54,357 nucleotides of DNA. Source: Novosphingobium meiothermophilum (GTDB lineage Bacteria; Pseudomonadota; Alphaproteobacteria; Sphingomonadales; Sphingomonadaceae). Shown here piece after piece: positions 23,967 through 33,751 of the stretch. Each line of letters opens with the position of its first letter. The first letter of the stretch is position 1. The position numbers and the translations under genes are program-made. Location of the stretch: contig NZ_QGHL01000013.1 in NCBI RefSeq assembly GCF_003171715.1, forward strand, positions 1 to 54,357, written 5' to 3'. The notes beneath the pieces are model-generated. The model saw nothing but the letters and a program-made list of their open reading frames with translations. It searched no databases and was not told the origin of the DNA.

Positions 23967-25061
23967 TCAGCGCGGCAGCATCGTGCTGCGCACCAGCCGC
24001 CCCAGCAGCGGGAAAAGCCCTGCATAATTGGCCCGCTCATAGGTAGAACCAAGGCCAAGATGCGCCTTGAGGCGGCGATGCGCCTCGCCCAGCGAGTGAT
24101 AGGGCATGGATGGCAGCAGGTGGTGCAGCGCGTGATAACGCAGGCCCACCGGCGCCCAGAGCGGCGCCAGCAGGGCGGGCGGCGGCACGTTGACCGAATC
24201 AAGATACTGGCCGGTCACGGTCATCGCGTCGCCCTCGTTCTCCCACAGGTGCGCAACCAGCGTGCGGATCTGGTTGAGCAGCGCGGTGAGCGCAACGACG
24301 GCCACGGCAATGAGCAGCGGCCGCCACGAATGCGTCGCGCTCCACCACAGCACGAACAGCGCCCACGCCGAAGCCCCCAGTTCCTGCCAGAACACCATCC
24401 GGGCAAAATCGCCTTCGGGCGGGCGGCGGCGGAAATCGGGGTTGATCGAAAGCGACGAGGCCCGCTCCCATACCAGCCGGCGCAGAGGCGGAATGATGAC
24501 GCCCAGCGGCACGAGCAGAGCCGAGCGGATCAGCAGCCCTACCGGCAAAAGCAGCGCCACGAGCGCAAAGACCGGAAGCGACCAAGGCTTCATCAGCGCA
24601 AGCGGCAAGTATTCAGGGTCTTCCGCGGTGCCATAGCGGGTGCGGGCATGATGCAGCGTATGCACGCCTTCATACATCAGCGATGGCGTGAGCATGGGAA
24701 TGCCCACCAGAAGGTTCCAGCCGAAGCGGAAACCGGGAAGCGCATTCTTGTGGATATGGGTCAGCTCATGAATGAACAGGAGCGCGCGGTAGAGCGCCAG
24801 CGCCGAAATCACCCCGCAGATCGCCGCCACCAGCGGGCTTTCGGCAAGGATGGCGCCCGCGAGCGCAGCATAGCCGACGAGCGCGGATGCCAGCATGTCG
24901 GGCCAGTAGATTTCGGGCCGGGCCGTTGCAATGTCGCGCGTGAGGTCAACGGCGGCACGCAGCATCTCCCGATCATCGGGGGTGCCTGCCAGCCCTCGTG
25001 GCAGGGTGGGCGTCGGTTGAGAAGTGCCTGCGGGGTGTTCGAGCGCGTCGGTCGCAATCAT
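23967..25061 (-). CDS. Membrane fatty acid desaturase
   Basis: A di-iron membrane desaturase of 364 residues from ATG 25061; ATG 25085 is a possible alternative. The three histidine boxes are present: HELTHIHKN, HTLHHARTR and HALHHLLPS. About four membrane segments flank them. The HTLHHARTRYGTAEDPEYLP stretch is typical of bacterial acyl-lipid desaturases. The substrate cannot be read from the sequence. It is divergent from the 25220 gene, with about 160 bases between starts. Confidence 0.88.
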   Translation of the reverse strand: MIATDALEHPAGTSQPTPTLPRGLAGTPDDREMLRAAVDLTRDIATARPEIYWPDMLASALVGYAALAGAILAESPLVAAICGVISALALYRALLFIHELTHIHKNALPGFRFGWNLLVGIPMLTPSLMYEGVHTLHHARTRYGTAEDPEYLPLALMKPWSLPVFALVALLLPVGLLIRSALLVPLGVIIPPLRRLVWERASSLSINPDFRRRPPEGDFARMVFWQELGASAWALFVLWWSATHSWRPLLIAVAVVALTALLNQIRTLVAHLWENEGDAMTVTGQYLDSVNVPPPALLAPLWAPVGLRYHALHHLLPSMPYHSLGEAHRRLKAHLGLGSTYERANYAGLFPLLGRLVRSTMLPR

Positions 25062-25219
25062 GCCACAAAATCCAGTATGACCCATTCATGGCCGGGCTGC
25101 CCCGGCTTGTTGACTGCGCGGCGCGCCCCACGCACACGCCTCGCAGCTTGACAATGTGCCGGATGGAACCGCAGTTCCCCCGGCGGACCGACCGCTTACC
25201 CGCAAACAAAGGCAAGATC

Positions 25220-26377
25220 GTGGCCCAAGGCGAACTAATCATCACTCCCGTTTCCGGCAAGGCAGACCAGAAGGCATTCGTCAATCTTGCCTATCGCCTC
25301 AATGCCGCCGATCCTGCCTGGGTGCCGCCGCTGCGGATGGAAGCCGAAGAGCTTATCAATCCGGCGAAGAACCCCTTCTTTGCCCATGCCGACGTGCAAC
25401 TGTTCCTCGCCCGCCGGAATGGCGTGGTGGTGGGGCGTATTTCCGCCCATATCGACCATCTTGCCACGGCGATGGACCCTTCGCAGGGCATGGGGCCGGG
25501 CACCGGCAACTGGGGGCTGCTCGAAGCCGAGGATGAAGGCATTGCCCATGCCCTCATCGCGCGGGCCGAACAGTGGCTGCGCGACAAGGGCATGACCCGC
25601 GTTCTGGCACCGCTTTCGATGTCGATCTGGGAAGAACCGGGCCAACTGGTCAAGGGCTTCGACCAGCCGCCAACGGTGATGATGGGGCACCAGCCAAAGC
25701 GCTATGACGACTATATCAATGCCCTTGGCTACCAGCCCGCCAAGCTGCTGCACACCTACGAGCTGGACATCACGCGCGAGTTTCCGCCGCTGATCCAGCG
25801 CATCGTGCAATCGGGCGAGAAGAACGCCAAGATCCGCATCCGCAACGTGGACAAGTCGAAGTTCGAGGCTGAGGCGGCCCTGATCCTCGACATTCTCAAC
25901 GATGCCTGGTCCGACAACTGGGGTTTCGTGCCGTTCAGCGATGCGGAAATCCTCCACGCCGGCAAGAAGTTCAAGCCGATCGTGCGCGAGGATCTCATCA
26001 TGATTGCCGAATATGAAGGCGAGCCGGTGGCCTTCATGATGACCCTGCCCGACCTGAACGAGGTTCTCAAGCCGATGGGAGGCAGTCTCTTCCCGTTCAA
26101 CTGGGCCAAGCTGCTGCTGTGGCTGCGCAAGCCCCGCGTGCGCACCATGCGCGTGCCGCTGATGGGCGTGCGCAAGCGGCTTCAGGCATCGCGCCTAGCC
26201 AGCCAGCTGGCCTTCATGATGATCGAATACATCCGGCGCAATTCGGTGCGCGATTATGGCGCCACGCGCGGCGAGATCGGCTGGATCCTTGAGGACAATC
26301 AGGGCATGAACGCCATTGCCGAGGCGATCGACAGCCACATCAACAAGACTTACGTGATCTACGAAAGGCACTTGTGA
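25220..26377 (+). CDS. GNAT-like N-acetyltransferase family protein (YghO-like)
   Basis: The product is 385 residues from GTG 25220, preceded by AAAGG. It begins with the VSGKADQKAFVNLAYRLNAA DPAWVPPLR segment typical of this large uncharacterised family. The segments EPGQLVKGFDQPPTVMMGHQ and ILNDAWSDNWGFVPFSDAEI are also seen. A possible acetyl-CoA binding helix lies in the C-terminal half, ending GEIGWILEDNQGMNAIAEAI. The substrate is not known. It is followed by a good terminator and is monocistronic. Confidence 0.8.
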   Translation: MAQGELIITPVSGKADQKAFVNLAYRLNAADPAWVPPLRMEAEELINPAKNPFFAHADVQLFLARRNGVVVGRISAHIDHLATAMDPSQGMGPGTGNWGLLEAEDEGIAHALIARAEQWLRDKGMTRVLAPLSMSIWEEPGQLVKGFDQPPTVMMGHQPKRYDDYINALGYQPAKLLHTYELDITREFPPLIQRIVQSGEKNAKIRIRNVDKSKFEAEAALILDILNDAWSDNWGFVPFSDAEILHAGKKFKPIVREDLIMIAEYEGEPVAFMMTLPDLNEVLKPMGGSLFPFNWAKLLLWLRKPRVRTMRVPLMGVRKRLQASRLASQLAFMMIEYIRRNSVRDYGATRGEIGWILEDNQGMNAIAEAIDSHINKTYVIYERHL

Positions 26378-26443
26378 CTTGATGCTGGCGTGACCCCGCG
26401 CCGCTTCGATCGGCAATCGGCGCGAAGTCCGCTGCAAATGTAA

Positions 26444-26475
26444 AAAGACCCCCGGCGTTACCGCCGAGGGTCTTT
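26444..26475 (+). terminator. Intrinsic terminator after the 25220 gene
   Basis: AAAGACCCCCGGCG and CGCCGAGGGTCTTT pair around TTAC, with one C-A mismatch; the arm ends in a T-run. It can work in either direction. Confidence 0.8.
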
Positions 26476-26655
26476 CGGGATCGTATCACCAGCCGCTTGG
26501 ACGGGAGGGGGGGTCTCGGCGGTGACAATGCGGAAATGCGCGGGCCGCAGGATTGTTCCCGGCGGCACCAAACTTTTTTTGACGATCCCCTTCCGAAAGT
26601 AAGCCGATGGCATGTCGCAGGGCAGGGCAGGGCAGGAGTGGGCGGAAAGACGCCG

Positions 26656-26680
26656 GGAACCGGATGCCTGCTCGCGCGTT
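26656..26680 (+). promoter_or_regulatory. EcfG-type promoter of phyR
   Basis: GGAAC at 26656-26660, exactly 16 bases, then CGTT at 26677-26680. This is the consensus of general stress response (EcfG) promoters in Alphaproteobacteria. It lies 33 bases before the phyR start, so the regulator is probably autoregulated. Confidence 0.85.
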
Positions 26681-26712
26681 AAGCACGGCGACACAGTTCG
26701 GGAAGGGTTTGC

Positions 26713-27507
26713 ATGTCTCTGGGTGCCCAAGTCGCCAGCCAACTGCCTTATCTGCGCCGCTATGCCCGCGCCCTGACGGGAAGCCAGTCAACCGGTGATG
26801 CCTTTGTCCGGGCTACGCTTGAAGCGGCGCTGGCCGATGCGGACCTGCGCGACACGATCGGCAAAAGCCGCGCCAGTCTCTACCATGTCTTCGACCGCGT
26901 CTGGTCGAGCGCGCATCTCGAAACCGCAAACCATGCCGATGGCGAGCCTTCGCTGCACGAGGCCGCGGCGCAGGAGCGCCTTTCCGCAATGACCCCGGCC
27001 AACCGTCAGGCGCTGCTGCTGACGACGCTGGAGGATTTCAGCATCGATGAAGCCGCCTTCATCATGGGGCGCGATGGTGCCGAGGTGGAGCAACTGGTGC
27101 AGGACGCGATTGGCGAGATCGAGCGCGAATCAGCCACCTCGGTGCTCATCATCGAGGACGAACCGCTGATTTCCATGCAGCTTGAAGATCTTGTCCGGTC
27201 GCTGGGCCATGATATCTGCGGCATGGCAGCAACCCGCACGCAGGCGATCGAAATCGTCGAGCGCACCCGGCCGGGCCTGGTGCTGGCAGACATCCAGCTT
27301 GCCGATGGCAGTTCGGGGCTGGATGCGGTGGACGATATCCTCAGCATCGGCTCGGTCCCGGTCATCTTCATCACGGCCTACCCGGAACGCCTGCTGACGG
27401 GGGATCGCCCTGAGCCGACCTACCTGGTGACAAAGCCGTTTCAGGAGCGCACGGTGCGCGCTGCCATCAGTCAGGCCCTGTTCTTCAGGTCAAGCCAGCC
27501 GCTCTGA
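26713..27507 (+). CDS. phyR: General stress response anti-anti-sigma regulator PhyR
   Basis: PhyR sequesters NepR when phosphorylated and so frees EcfG. The 264-residue product has the diagnostic fusion of an EcfG-like sigma domain (residues 1-130, with region-4-like MTPANRQALLLTTLEDFSID) and a receiver domain (about 140-260). The phosphorylation site is Asp193 (VLADIQLADG), the acidic pocket is IIEDEP, and the conserved Lys is in VTKPF. It is preceded by an EcfG-type promoter. The kinase and nepR-ecfG lie just downstream, so the whole partner-switch module is in 3.5 kb. Confidence 0.95.
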   Translation: MSLGAQVASQLPYLRRYARALTGSQSTGDAFVRATLEAALADADLRDTIGKSRASLYHVFDRVWSSAHLETANHADGEPSLHEAAAQERLSAMTPANRQALLLTTLEDFSIDEAAFIMGRDGAEVEQLVQDAIGEIERESATSVLIIEDEPLISMQLEDLVRSLGHDICGMAATRTQAIEIVERTRPGLVLADIQLADGSSGLDAVDDILSIGSVPVIFITAYPERLLTGDRPEPTYLVTKPFQERTVRAAISQALFFRSSQPL

Positions 27508-27528
27508 CGATTCCGGCGGCCGCGGCGA

Positions 27529-29199
27529 TCAGCGTCCCGGCCGCTGCCGCATCGCAAAGTCACCGCGGCGGCGCACCGGCACCAGCAGGGTGCAGCGCAC
27601 GCCGGCCGGTTCGAAGCGCAGGTCCACGGGGCTGCGCAGTTCGTGCGCCACGATCTTTTCGATCAGTTCGGTGCCGAACCCGCGCTTGCGCCGCACATCG
27701 TCATCGACCACAGGGCCGCCTTGCTCGGTCCATTCGATCCGCACGAGCCTGTCGTCCACCATCTCCCAGCGGATCGAAACGCGCCCGCTTTCGACACTGA
27801 GCGCGCCATATTTGGCTGCGTTCGTCGCCAGCTCGTGCATGGCCAGCCCCAGCGAGAGCGCGTCATTGGGCGCAAGTTCCACATCCGGTCCGCAGATCTC
27901 GACATGCCGGTGCAGCCCTTGTGCATAAGGGGTCAGTTCGGCCCGGATGATATTGGCTACCGGCGTTGCCCCCCAGTCAGACTGCGTGAGCAGGTCATGC
28001 GTGGCCGAAAGCGCACGGATCCGCCCTTCCAGACTATCGGCAAAATCGGCCAGCCCGGTCGCCCGTCGGCGCGTCATGGCAATGATCGAAAGCACGTTGG
28101 CGAGCGTATTCTTCACACGGTGGTTGAGTTCGCGCGTCAGCGAATTGCGGATGGAGGATTGCTGTTCGAACCAGGCAAGCGCGATCCTGTCCTCGACCGC
28201 CTGCTGGGTCAGGAGCCGGGCCAGCAGCAATAGCAGCGTTGCCGCCAGAAGGCCGAACATGAGCGTCAGGGCCGACATGGCCGAAAGCGGCGGAAAGGCC
28301 GGGGCCTCGATCTCGACCACGAAATCGTGCCCCGCCAGATCGAGCGGACGCCGCACCACGCGCCCCGAAATCTCTTCGGGCGCAATCGCCGCAAGCGGCT
28401 GTGCGGCCCGATCATCGCCATCGAACAGGCGGACGCCCGCGCCCTGAAGCTGGTCCCTGCCGATGGCCGATTCGAGAAAGCTCTGGCCGTTGAAGGGGGA
28501 ATAGACAAAGCCCCGCAGCCTGCGCCCGCCGGCATCCGGCTGGAGCGTGAAGACGGGCATATAGACGAGAAAGCCCGGCGCCTCGCCATCGCCTTCCTGC
28601 TGGAGAACGACCTTGCCCGTCGCGGTAGGCTGGCCGGTCTGCTCTGCCCGGTTCATCGCCTGCCTGCGCACGGGATCGGAATACATGTCGAAGCCGATGG
28701 CCCGCCGGTTGCGTTCGCTGTCGGGTTCGAGAAACATGACCGGAACGACGGTCGGCCTTGCGGTTCCGGGCAGGGAGCGCACCGCAAAATCGGCTGCCCC
28801 GCCCTTGCGCATGACGGCCTCGACAGTGGGAATGTCGGCGCGGTTGATCCGCAAGGCCCAGCCAATGCCGTCAGACCCGGCAAGGCGGCCATCGAGTTGC
28901 AACTGGCGCACGAACGTGCGGAACAGGGGCGCCTCGACCAGCTTCTGCGTGGCGAAAAGCGCCGCGCTCGACCGCAGATAGGCCGAATTGGCGTTGAACC
29001 GCCGCTCCAGCCCGGCAGCGACGGCCTGCGCTGTCTGGGCAACCTGCGCTGTCTGCCGCTGCGCCTCGGCCCGCTCGATGGCAAAGACGCTGAGCAGGGT
29101 GATCGTCATGGTCAGCACGAAGATGCCGATCGGCACCGCCCGCGGAAACCGCTCATACCATCGCGGGGCGAGCTTCTTCTGGGCGAGAAGCTTCTCCAT
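27529..29199 (-). CDS. CHASE-domain sensor histidine kinase, PhyK-type
   Basis: This 556-residue kinase has a membrane segment near 22-42 and a periplasmic CHASE domain (about 70-300). A second membrane segment follows (LMFGLLAATLLLLLARLL). Then come a HisKA_2/HWE-type dimerisation domain with the phospho-acceptor RELNHRVKNTLANVLSIIAM and an ATPase domain (MHELATNAAKYGALS, GFGTELIEKIVAHEL). This class phosphorylates PhyR in sphingomonads. The start is ATG 29199; a GTG at 29226 is also possible. It is divergent from nepR-ecfG and shares their intergenic region with a symmetric EcfG-type promoter. Confidence 0.9.
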   Translation of the reverse strand: MEKLLAQKKLAPRWYERFPRAVPIGIFVLTMTITLLSVFAIERAEAQRQTAQVAQTAQAVAAGLERRFNANSAYLRSSAALFATQKLVEAPLFRTFVRQLQLDGRLAGSDGIGWALRINRADIPTVEAVMRKGGAADFAVRSLPGTARPTVVPVMFLEPDSERNRRAIGFDMYSDPVRRQAMNRAEQTGQPTATGKVVLQQEGDGEAPGFLVYMPVFTLQPDAGGRRLRGFVYSPFNGQSFLESAIGRDQLQGAGVRLFDGDDRAAQPLAAIAPEEISGRVVRRPLDLAGHDFVVEIEAPAFPPLSAMSALTLMFGLLAATLLLLLARLLTQQAVEDRIALAWFEQQSSIRNSLTRELNHRVKNTLANVLSIIAMTRRRATGLADFADSLEGRIRALSATHDLLTQSDWGATPVANIIRAELTPYAQGLHRHVEICGPDVELAPNDALSLGLAMHELATNAAKYGALSVESGRVSIRWEMVDDRLVRIEWTEQGGPVVDDDVRRKRGFGTELIEKIVAHELRSPVDLRFEPAGVRCTLLVPVRRRGDFAMRQRPGR

Positions 29200-29296
29200 T
29201 GCGCCTGCCGATGTCCTTTCCTTCACCCGATCTGCCGACTTGGCCGAATGCGCGCAACGAAGGCAAACGAAATGCGCCCCGCTCTGCTGCAAACCG

Positions 29297-29321
29297 GGAA
29301 CCGACGGGCCACAATATCGTT
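29297..29321 (+). promoter_or_regulatory. EcfG-type promoter of nepR-ecfG, nearly symmetric
   Basis: GGAAC at 29297-29301, 16 bases, then CGTT at 29318-29321. Read on the minus strand, the same bases give GGAAC (29323-29319), 16 bases, then GGTT, one mismatch from consensus and directed at the kinase gene. One site may therefore serve both genes. Confidence 0.75.
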
Positions 29322-29485
29322 CCATAACCGAAGTCTGCTGTCGGCATCGGTCAGCCTCGGATGCTGGCGGAGAAGACGGGCGGATGCCATTGTGCCTTTC
29401 CGTGCCGCCCCTGCGGCAGCCCATTTTTGAGTATCTGTGCCCGGAGGGAGCAGCGTTGTCACAGCGCATGACGAAGGACCAGCCG

Positions 29486-29641
29486 ATGAAGCCCGCCCAG
29501 CCGCGGCGCAAGAGCGCCCGGACACAGACCCCCGCGTGGGCCGACGGGTTGAAACGGCTCTATGATTCCGTGCTGGACGAGCCTTTGCCCGACACTTTCG
29601 CACAGCTCCTCGAAAAGCTGGACGATCCGGCCAATGGCTGA
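29486..29641 (+). CDS. nepR: Anti-sigma factor NepR
   Basis: NepR binds EcfG and holds it inactive until PhyR titrates it. The ATG at 29486 has GAAGGA seven bases upstream and gives 51 residues; ATG 29468 would give 57. The conserved helices are seen in WADGLKRLYDSVLDEPLPDT FAQLLEKLD, the NepR signature. The frame overlaps ecfG by eight bases, so the anti-sigma and sigma factors are made in a fixed ratio. Confidence 0.92.
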   Translation: MKPAQPRRKSARTQTPAWADGLKRLYDSVLDEPLPDTFAQLLEKLDDPANG

Positions 29642-30248
29642 ATCCGACATCGCAGCACCGCCCCGCCCCGCCATCGATCCGGCGGCGTTCAAGCGGGAAC
29701 TGACGGGCGTGATCCCGCATCTGCGCGCCTTTGCGCGGGGGCTTTGCGGCCGCGCCGACCTTGCCGATGATCTGGTGCAGGAAGCCCTGCTCAAGGCCTG
29801 GTCCGCGCAGGCCCGGTTCGAACCGGGCACCTCGATGCGCGCCTGGACCTTCGTCATCCTGCGCAATGCCTACCTTACCGACATGCGCCGCAACCGCTTC
29901 CGTGCCGATTATGACGAAGGCGTGGCCGAACGCACGCTTGTGGCCCCGGCATCGCAGGAAGATCCGATGCACCTGTCGGACCTGCACCGGGCACTGCTGA
30001 CCCTGCCACCGGAACGGCGCGAGGCCCTGCTGCTCGTGGGCGCGGGCGGCTTCAGCTATGAGGAGGCGGCCCAGATCTGCGGCTGCGCGGTGGGAACGAT
30101 CAAGAGCCGCGTCGGCCGTGCCCGCGCCGCGCTCAGCCAGATGATCGAGGACGGGCAGATTCCGCGCCGCAGCACGGACGATGCGGTCGCCCATGCTGCG
30201 ATCATGGGCGAACTTGAAGAAACCGTTCAGTCCGGCACGTTCGACTGA
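29634..30248 (+). CDS. ecfG: General stress response ECF sigma factor EcfG
   Basis: The 204-residue product starts at ATG 29634 within the end of nepR. Region 2 is RADLADDLVQEALLKAWSAQ with MRAWTFVILRNAYLTDMRRN; region 4 is LPPERREALLLVGAGGFSYE EAAQICGCAVGTIKSRVGRA. This is the EcfG (ECF15) layout. It should read the GGAAC-N16-CGTT promoters upstream of phyR and of this operon, forming positive feedback. Confidence 0.94.
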   Translation: MAESDIAAPPRPAIDPAAFKRELTGVIPHLRAFARGLCGRADLADDLVQEALLKAWSAQARFEPGTSMRAWTFVILRNAYLTDMRRNRFRADYDEGVAERTLVAPASQEDPMHLSDLHRALLTLPPERREALLLVGAGGFSYEEAAQICGCAVGTIKSRVGRARAALSQMIEDGQIPRRSTDDAVAHAAIMGELEETVQSGTFD

Positions 30249-30250
30249 AG

Positions 30251-30273
30251 CTCCCCCGCATGGCGGGGGAGCG
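30251..30273. terminator. Strong hairpin between convergent ecfG and sodB
   Basis: GCTCCCCCGC at 30251-30260 pairs with GCGGGGGAGC at 30264-30273 over a 3-base loop. It has no T-run but lies between two convergent stop codons, so it probably separates the transcripts. Confidence 0.6.
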
Positions 30274-30280
30274 AGCCTCA

Positions 30281-30895
30281 TCAGGCAGGGTAGGTCCAGT
30301 TGCCCTCGCGGGCCAGATTGGCCGCCGCGAAATCCCAGTTGAGGTGCCGATCGATCACGGCCTTGAGATAGTCGGGCCGCAGGTTTCGGTGATCGAGGTA
30401 ATAGGCGTGCTCCCACAGGTCGATCACCAGCAGCGGCTTGGCCGCGTCGATGGCGAAGGTCTGCGCATCATGCGTCTGTTCGACGGCAAGCCTGCCATCG
30501 CGCTGCACCAGCCAGACCCATCCCGAAGCAAAGTGCGCGGCGCCCTGTCCGGCAAGTTCTTCCTTCAGTGCGGCAAACGAGCCGAATGCCGCATCGATCG
30601 CCCCAGCAAGAGACCCGGCAGGCACGCTGCCTGAGGGGCAAAGGCTGTTCCAGTAGAAGGCGTGGTTCCAGCTCTGCGCGGCATTGTTGAACAGCGCCTT
30701 GTCACCACGGTCCTGCGCGGCAGAAATGATCGCCTCAAGCCGCGCATCGGCCAGATCGGTGCCTTCGACCGCCGCATTGGTCTTGTCGACATAGGCCCGA
30801 TGATGCTTGCCGTGGTGCGTCTGCATCGTGGCCGTGGAAATGGCCGGGGCGAGTGCGTCCTCGGCATAGGGCAGCGGTGGCAGGATGATGGACAT
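30281..30895 (-). CDS. sodB: Superoxide dismutase, Fe/Mn type
   Basis: SodB converts superoxide to peroxide in the cytoplasm. From ATG 30895 (AGGAAAA upstream) 204 residues are coded. Metal ligands are seen as His27 (TMQTHHGKHH), His78 (QSWNHAFYW), and the Asp and His of IDLWEHAYYLDHRN. The QSWNHAFYWNS stretch is typical of the iron enzyme, but the metal cannot be fixed by sight. It is placed next to the stress sigma operon. Confidence 0.93.
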   Translation of the reverse strand: MSIILPPLPYAEDALAPAISTATMQTHHGKHHRAYVDKTNAAVEGTDLADARLEAIISAAQDRGDKALFNNAAQSWNHAFYWNSLCPSGSVPAGSLAGAIDAAFGSFAALKEELAGQGAAHFASGWVWLVQRDGRLAVEQTHDAQTFAIDAAKPLLVIDLWEHAYYLDHRNLRPDYLKAVIDRHLNWDFAAANLAREGNWTYPA

Positions 30896-30992
30896 TGCGT
30901 GTTTTCCTGATTGAAGGGACATGTGCCCGATCAACGCGGGAAAAGGGGTTTGGTTGCCTTGGCAAAGGCTCAAACCGGGTTTCAGGGGCGTG

Positions 30993-32327
30993 TTATTCCT
31001 GCAAGGGCAGTTGCGCCTGATGCATGTCGGCCGCCGTCTGCGCCCGGTCGACAGCGGCCGTGACGGCAACATCCATGGTCACATTGCCCAGCGTACGCAT
31101 GAGATCAGGCAGAACTTCGACCGCCACCAGCAGGGCCAGCGGTTCCACCGGAATCCCCATGGCAATGGCGATCGGCCCCACCGAGGCAACGAAGCTGATC
31201 GAACCGGGCAGGCTGACCGAACTGAGCGACACGAGGATGGCCACGGTAAATCCGGCCATCATCGCCATGGGCGTCAATTCCACGCCGTATAGGTGCGCCA
31301 CATAGACCGCCACGGCCAGATTCATCGCCGGGCTGGTGGCGCGAAACAGCGCAACCGCCAGCGGCATGACGAACTCGGACGTCGTCTCGCGCACGCCCAG
31401 ATTGCGGCAGGCGCCAAGCATGGCAGGCAGCGATGCCAGCGAAGACTGCGTTGACAGGGCAAAGGTCTGAACCGGCACCATGGCCCGCGCGAACCCGCCC
31501 AGTGGCTTGCGGGCGAGAACCACCGCCAGAACGTAACCGGCGATGACCACGCCCGATCCTGCCAGCGCCACGATCAGGATATAGTGCGCCAGCGCGCCGA
31601 TCACGGCTGTCCCGCTCTTTGCCGCCACCGAAAGGCTGAGCGCGAAGACACCAAGCGGGGCAAGCGCCAGAACCCAGCCGATCACCACCAGCATGGCCGA
31701 GGCAATAGCGGCAAAGAACGCGCTCATCACTTCGCGCTGCGGTGGAGCAATGCGCGTGACGGCAAGCGCGAAGACGGCCATGAACAGGATCAGTGGCAGC
31801 ATCCGGTCATTGGCGGCAGCATCCAGAACGTTGGTGGGCACGATCGATCGCAGGAAATCGGCGATCCCCGGCACGGGGCCTGCCTGCTTGCCCGAAAGGG
31901 TCTGGCGCAGCGCCTCGGCCGCATCGCCGGGTATCGGCAGCAGCGCGATGAGCGCGGGCGTCAGCACGAGCGACATGGCCGCGCTGAACGCCAGAACCAT
32001 CAGGAACAGCCCCAGACTGCGCCGTGCCAGCGCACCCGCACTGGCCGTGGCGACGGTCTGCGTTACGCCGGTGAAGAGCAGCGCCGCCACCAGCGGAACG
32101 ATGGTGGCCTGCAAGGCCCTGAGCCACATTTCGCCAACCGGCTGCACCCAGATTTCCACGAGCGGCAGGGCCTGCGGCGCGGCAAAGGCCACGCCTGCCC
32201 CTGCCGCCAGACCGCCCAGCAGACCCAGAAATGTCCACGCGGCGGGCACCTGGGCAATGGGCGGCAAAGTCATTGAGGGTGCCGCTGGCGACACGGTGGA
32301 CGAATTTTCGCTGGTCGGTAAGGTCAT
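30993..32327 (-). CDS. Dicarboxylate/cation symporter (DAACS family)
   Basis: The 444-residue product has eight or more membrane segments and the family marks: EMWLRALQATIVPLVAALLF near the N terminus, the serine-rich hairpin TFALSTQSSLASLPAM, and the transport-core stretch TSPAMNLAVAVYVAHLYGVE. Members import glutamate, aspartate or C4-dicarboxylates with Na+ or H+. The substrate is not decidable here. About 20 N-terminal residues are probably disordered. Confidence 0.85.
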   Translation of the reverse strand: MTLPTSENSSTVSPAAPSMTLPPIAQVPAAWTFLGLLGGLAAGAGVAFAAPQALPLVEIWVQPVGEMWLRALQATIVPLVAALLFTGVTQTVATASAGALARRSLGLFLMVLAFSAAMSLVLTPALIALLPIPGDAAEALRQTLSGKQAGPVPGIADFLRSIVPTNVLDAAANDRMLPLILFMAVFALAVTRIAPPQREVMSAFFAAIASAMLVVIGWVLALAPLGVFALSLSVAAKSGTAVIGALAHYILIVALAGSGVVIAGYVLAVVLARKPLGGFARAMVPVQTFALSTQSSLASLPAMLGACRNLGVRETTSEFVMPLAVALFRATSPAMNLAVAVYVAHLYGVELTPMAMMAGFTVAILVSLSSVSLPGSISFVASVGPIAIAMGIPVEPLALLVAVEVLPDLMRTLGNVTMDVAVTAAVDRAQTAADMHQAQLPLQE

Positions 32328-32413
32328 CTTGAGATGACATTAGCTATGTCGCACGGCATGGCAACGTGCGCCCTCTGACAGGAGGCGCAAGCAAGCAAGG
32401 GAAGAGCCGTTCG

Positions 32414-33751
32414 ATGGCACGCAAGTTCTTCGGCACCGATGGCATCCGGGGCCGGACCAATGCCGGGGTGATGACCGCCGCCACGGCCATGAAAGTGGGG
32501 CAGGCAGCGGGCACCTATTTCCAGCGCGGCGATCATCGCCACCGCGTGGTTATCGGCAAGGACACGCGCCTTTCGGGCTACATGATGGAAAGCGCGATGG
32601 TGGCGGGCTTCACCTCGGTGGGGATGGACGTGGTCCTCCTCGGCCCGATGCCGACACCGGCGGTAGCCATGCTCACGCGCTCGATGCGGGCCGATCTCGG
32701 CGTGATGATCTCGGCCAGCCACAACCCGTTCGAGGACAATGGCATCAAGCTGTTCGGCCCTGATGGCTACAAGCTTTCCGACGAGGCCGAATTCGCGATC
32801 GAGGCCATGCTGTCGCAGGAACTGCCGCTCGCCGATGCCTCGCAGGTGGGCCGCGCCCGCCGGATCGAGGATGCGCGCGGCCGCTATATCCACGCGGTCA
32901 AGGGCAGCCTGCCCGACAATGTGCGCCTCGATGGTCTGAGGATCGTGCTCGATTGCGCCAATGGCGCGGCCTATCACGTCACGCCTTCGGCGCTGTGGGA
33001 ACTGGGCGCAGAAGTCATTGCCATCGGCGTGGAGCCAAACGGCAAGAACATCAACCTCAATGTCGGATCCACCCACCTTGATGCGATCAAGGCGAAGGTC
33101 CGCGAAACGCGCGCCGATATCGGCATTGCGCTTGATGGCGATGCCGACCGGCTGATCGTGGTCGACGAGAAGAGCCAGACCGTGGATGGCGACCAGATCA
33201 TGGCGCTGATCGGCACGCAGCTGGCGGCGCGCGGCCAGTTGCGCGGCGGGGGCGTGGTGGCCACCGTCATGTCGAACCTTGGGCTTGAACGGTATCTCAA
33301 TGCCCATGGGCTGACTCTCGAACGCACGGCCGTGGGCGATCGTTATGTGCTTGAACGCATGAAAGCGGGGGGCTTCAACGTGGGTGGCGAACAGTCCGGC
33401 CACATGATCCTGACCGACCACGCAACCACCGGCGATGGCACCGTGGCTGCGCTGCAGGTGCTTTCCGCGCTGGTATCGAGCGGCAAGCCCGCGAGCGAAC
33501 TGCTCCACCAGTTCGATCCGGTCCCCCAGCTCCTGAAGAACGTGCGCTTTGCGGGCGGCAAGCCGCTTGAGGACAGCCGCGTGCAGGAAACCATCGCCGA
33601 AGCCGAGGCCCGGCTTGCGGGCAAGGGCCGGCTGGTGATCCGGCCATCGGGGACCGAACCGGTCATCCGTGTCATGGCCGAAGGCGACGATGCCGCCGAA
33701 ATCGAAGCGGTCGTCGAACAGATCTGCGCCGCCGTGCGCAAGGCTGCCTGA
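32414..33751 (+). CDS. glmM: Phosphoglucosamine mutase
   Basis: GlmM converts glucosamine-6-phosphate to glucosamine-1-phosphate for peptidoglycan and LPS. The product is 445 residues with the phospho-serine loop [12 protein letters not shown] (Ser102), metal loop DGDADR, sugar loop GGEQSGHMI and phosphate loop [14 protein letters not shown]. The N terminus [13 protein letters not shown] is characteristic. It is the first of three closely packed genes (the next start overlaps its stop). Confidence 0.96.
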   Translation: MARKFFGTDGIRGRTNAGVMTAATAMKVGQAAGTYFQRGDHRHRVVIGKDTRLSGYMMESAMVAGFTSVGMDVVLLGPMPTPAVAMLTRSMRADLGVMISASHNPFEDNGIKLFGPDGYKLSDEAEFAIEAMLSQELPLADASQVGRARRIEDARGRYIHAVKGSLPDNVRLDGLRIVLDCANGAAYHVTPSALWELGAEVIAIGVEPNGKNINLNVGSTHLDAIKAKVRETRADIGIALDGDADRLIVVDEKSQTVDGDQIMALIGTQLAARGQLRGGGVVATVMSNLGLERYLNAHGLTLERTAVGDRYVLERMKAGGFNVGGEQSGHMILTDHATTGDGTVAALQVLSALVSSGKPASELLHQFDPVPQLLKNVRFAGGKPLEDSRVQETIAEAEARLAGKGRLVIRPSGTEPVIRVMAEGDDAAEIEAVVEQICAAVRKAA

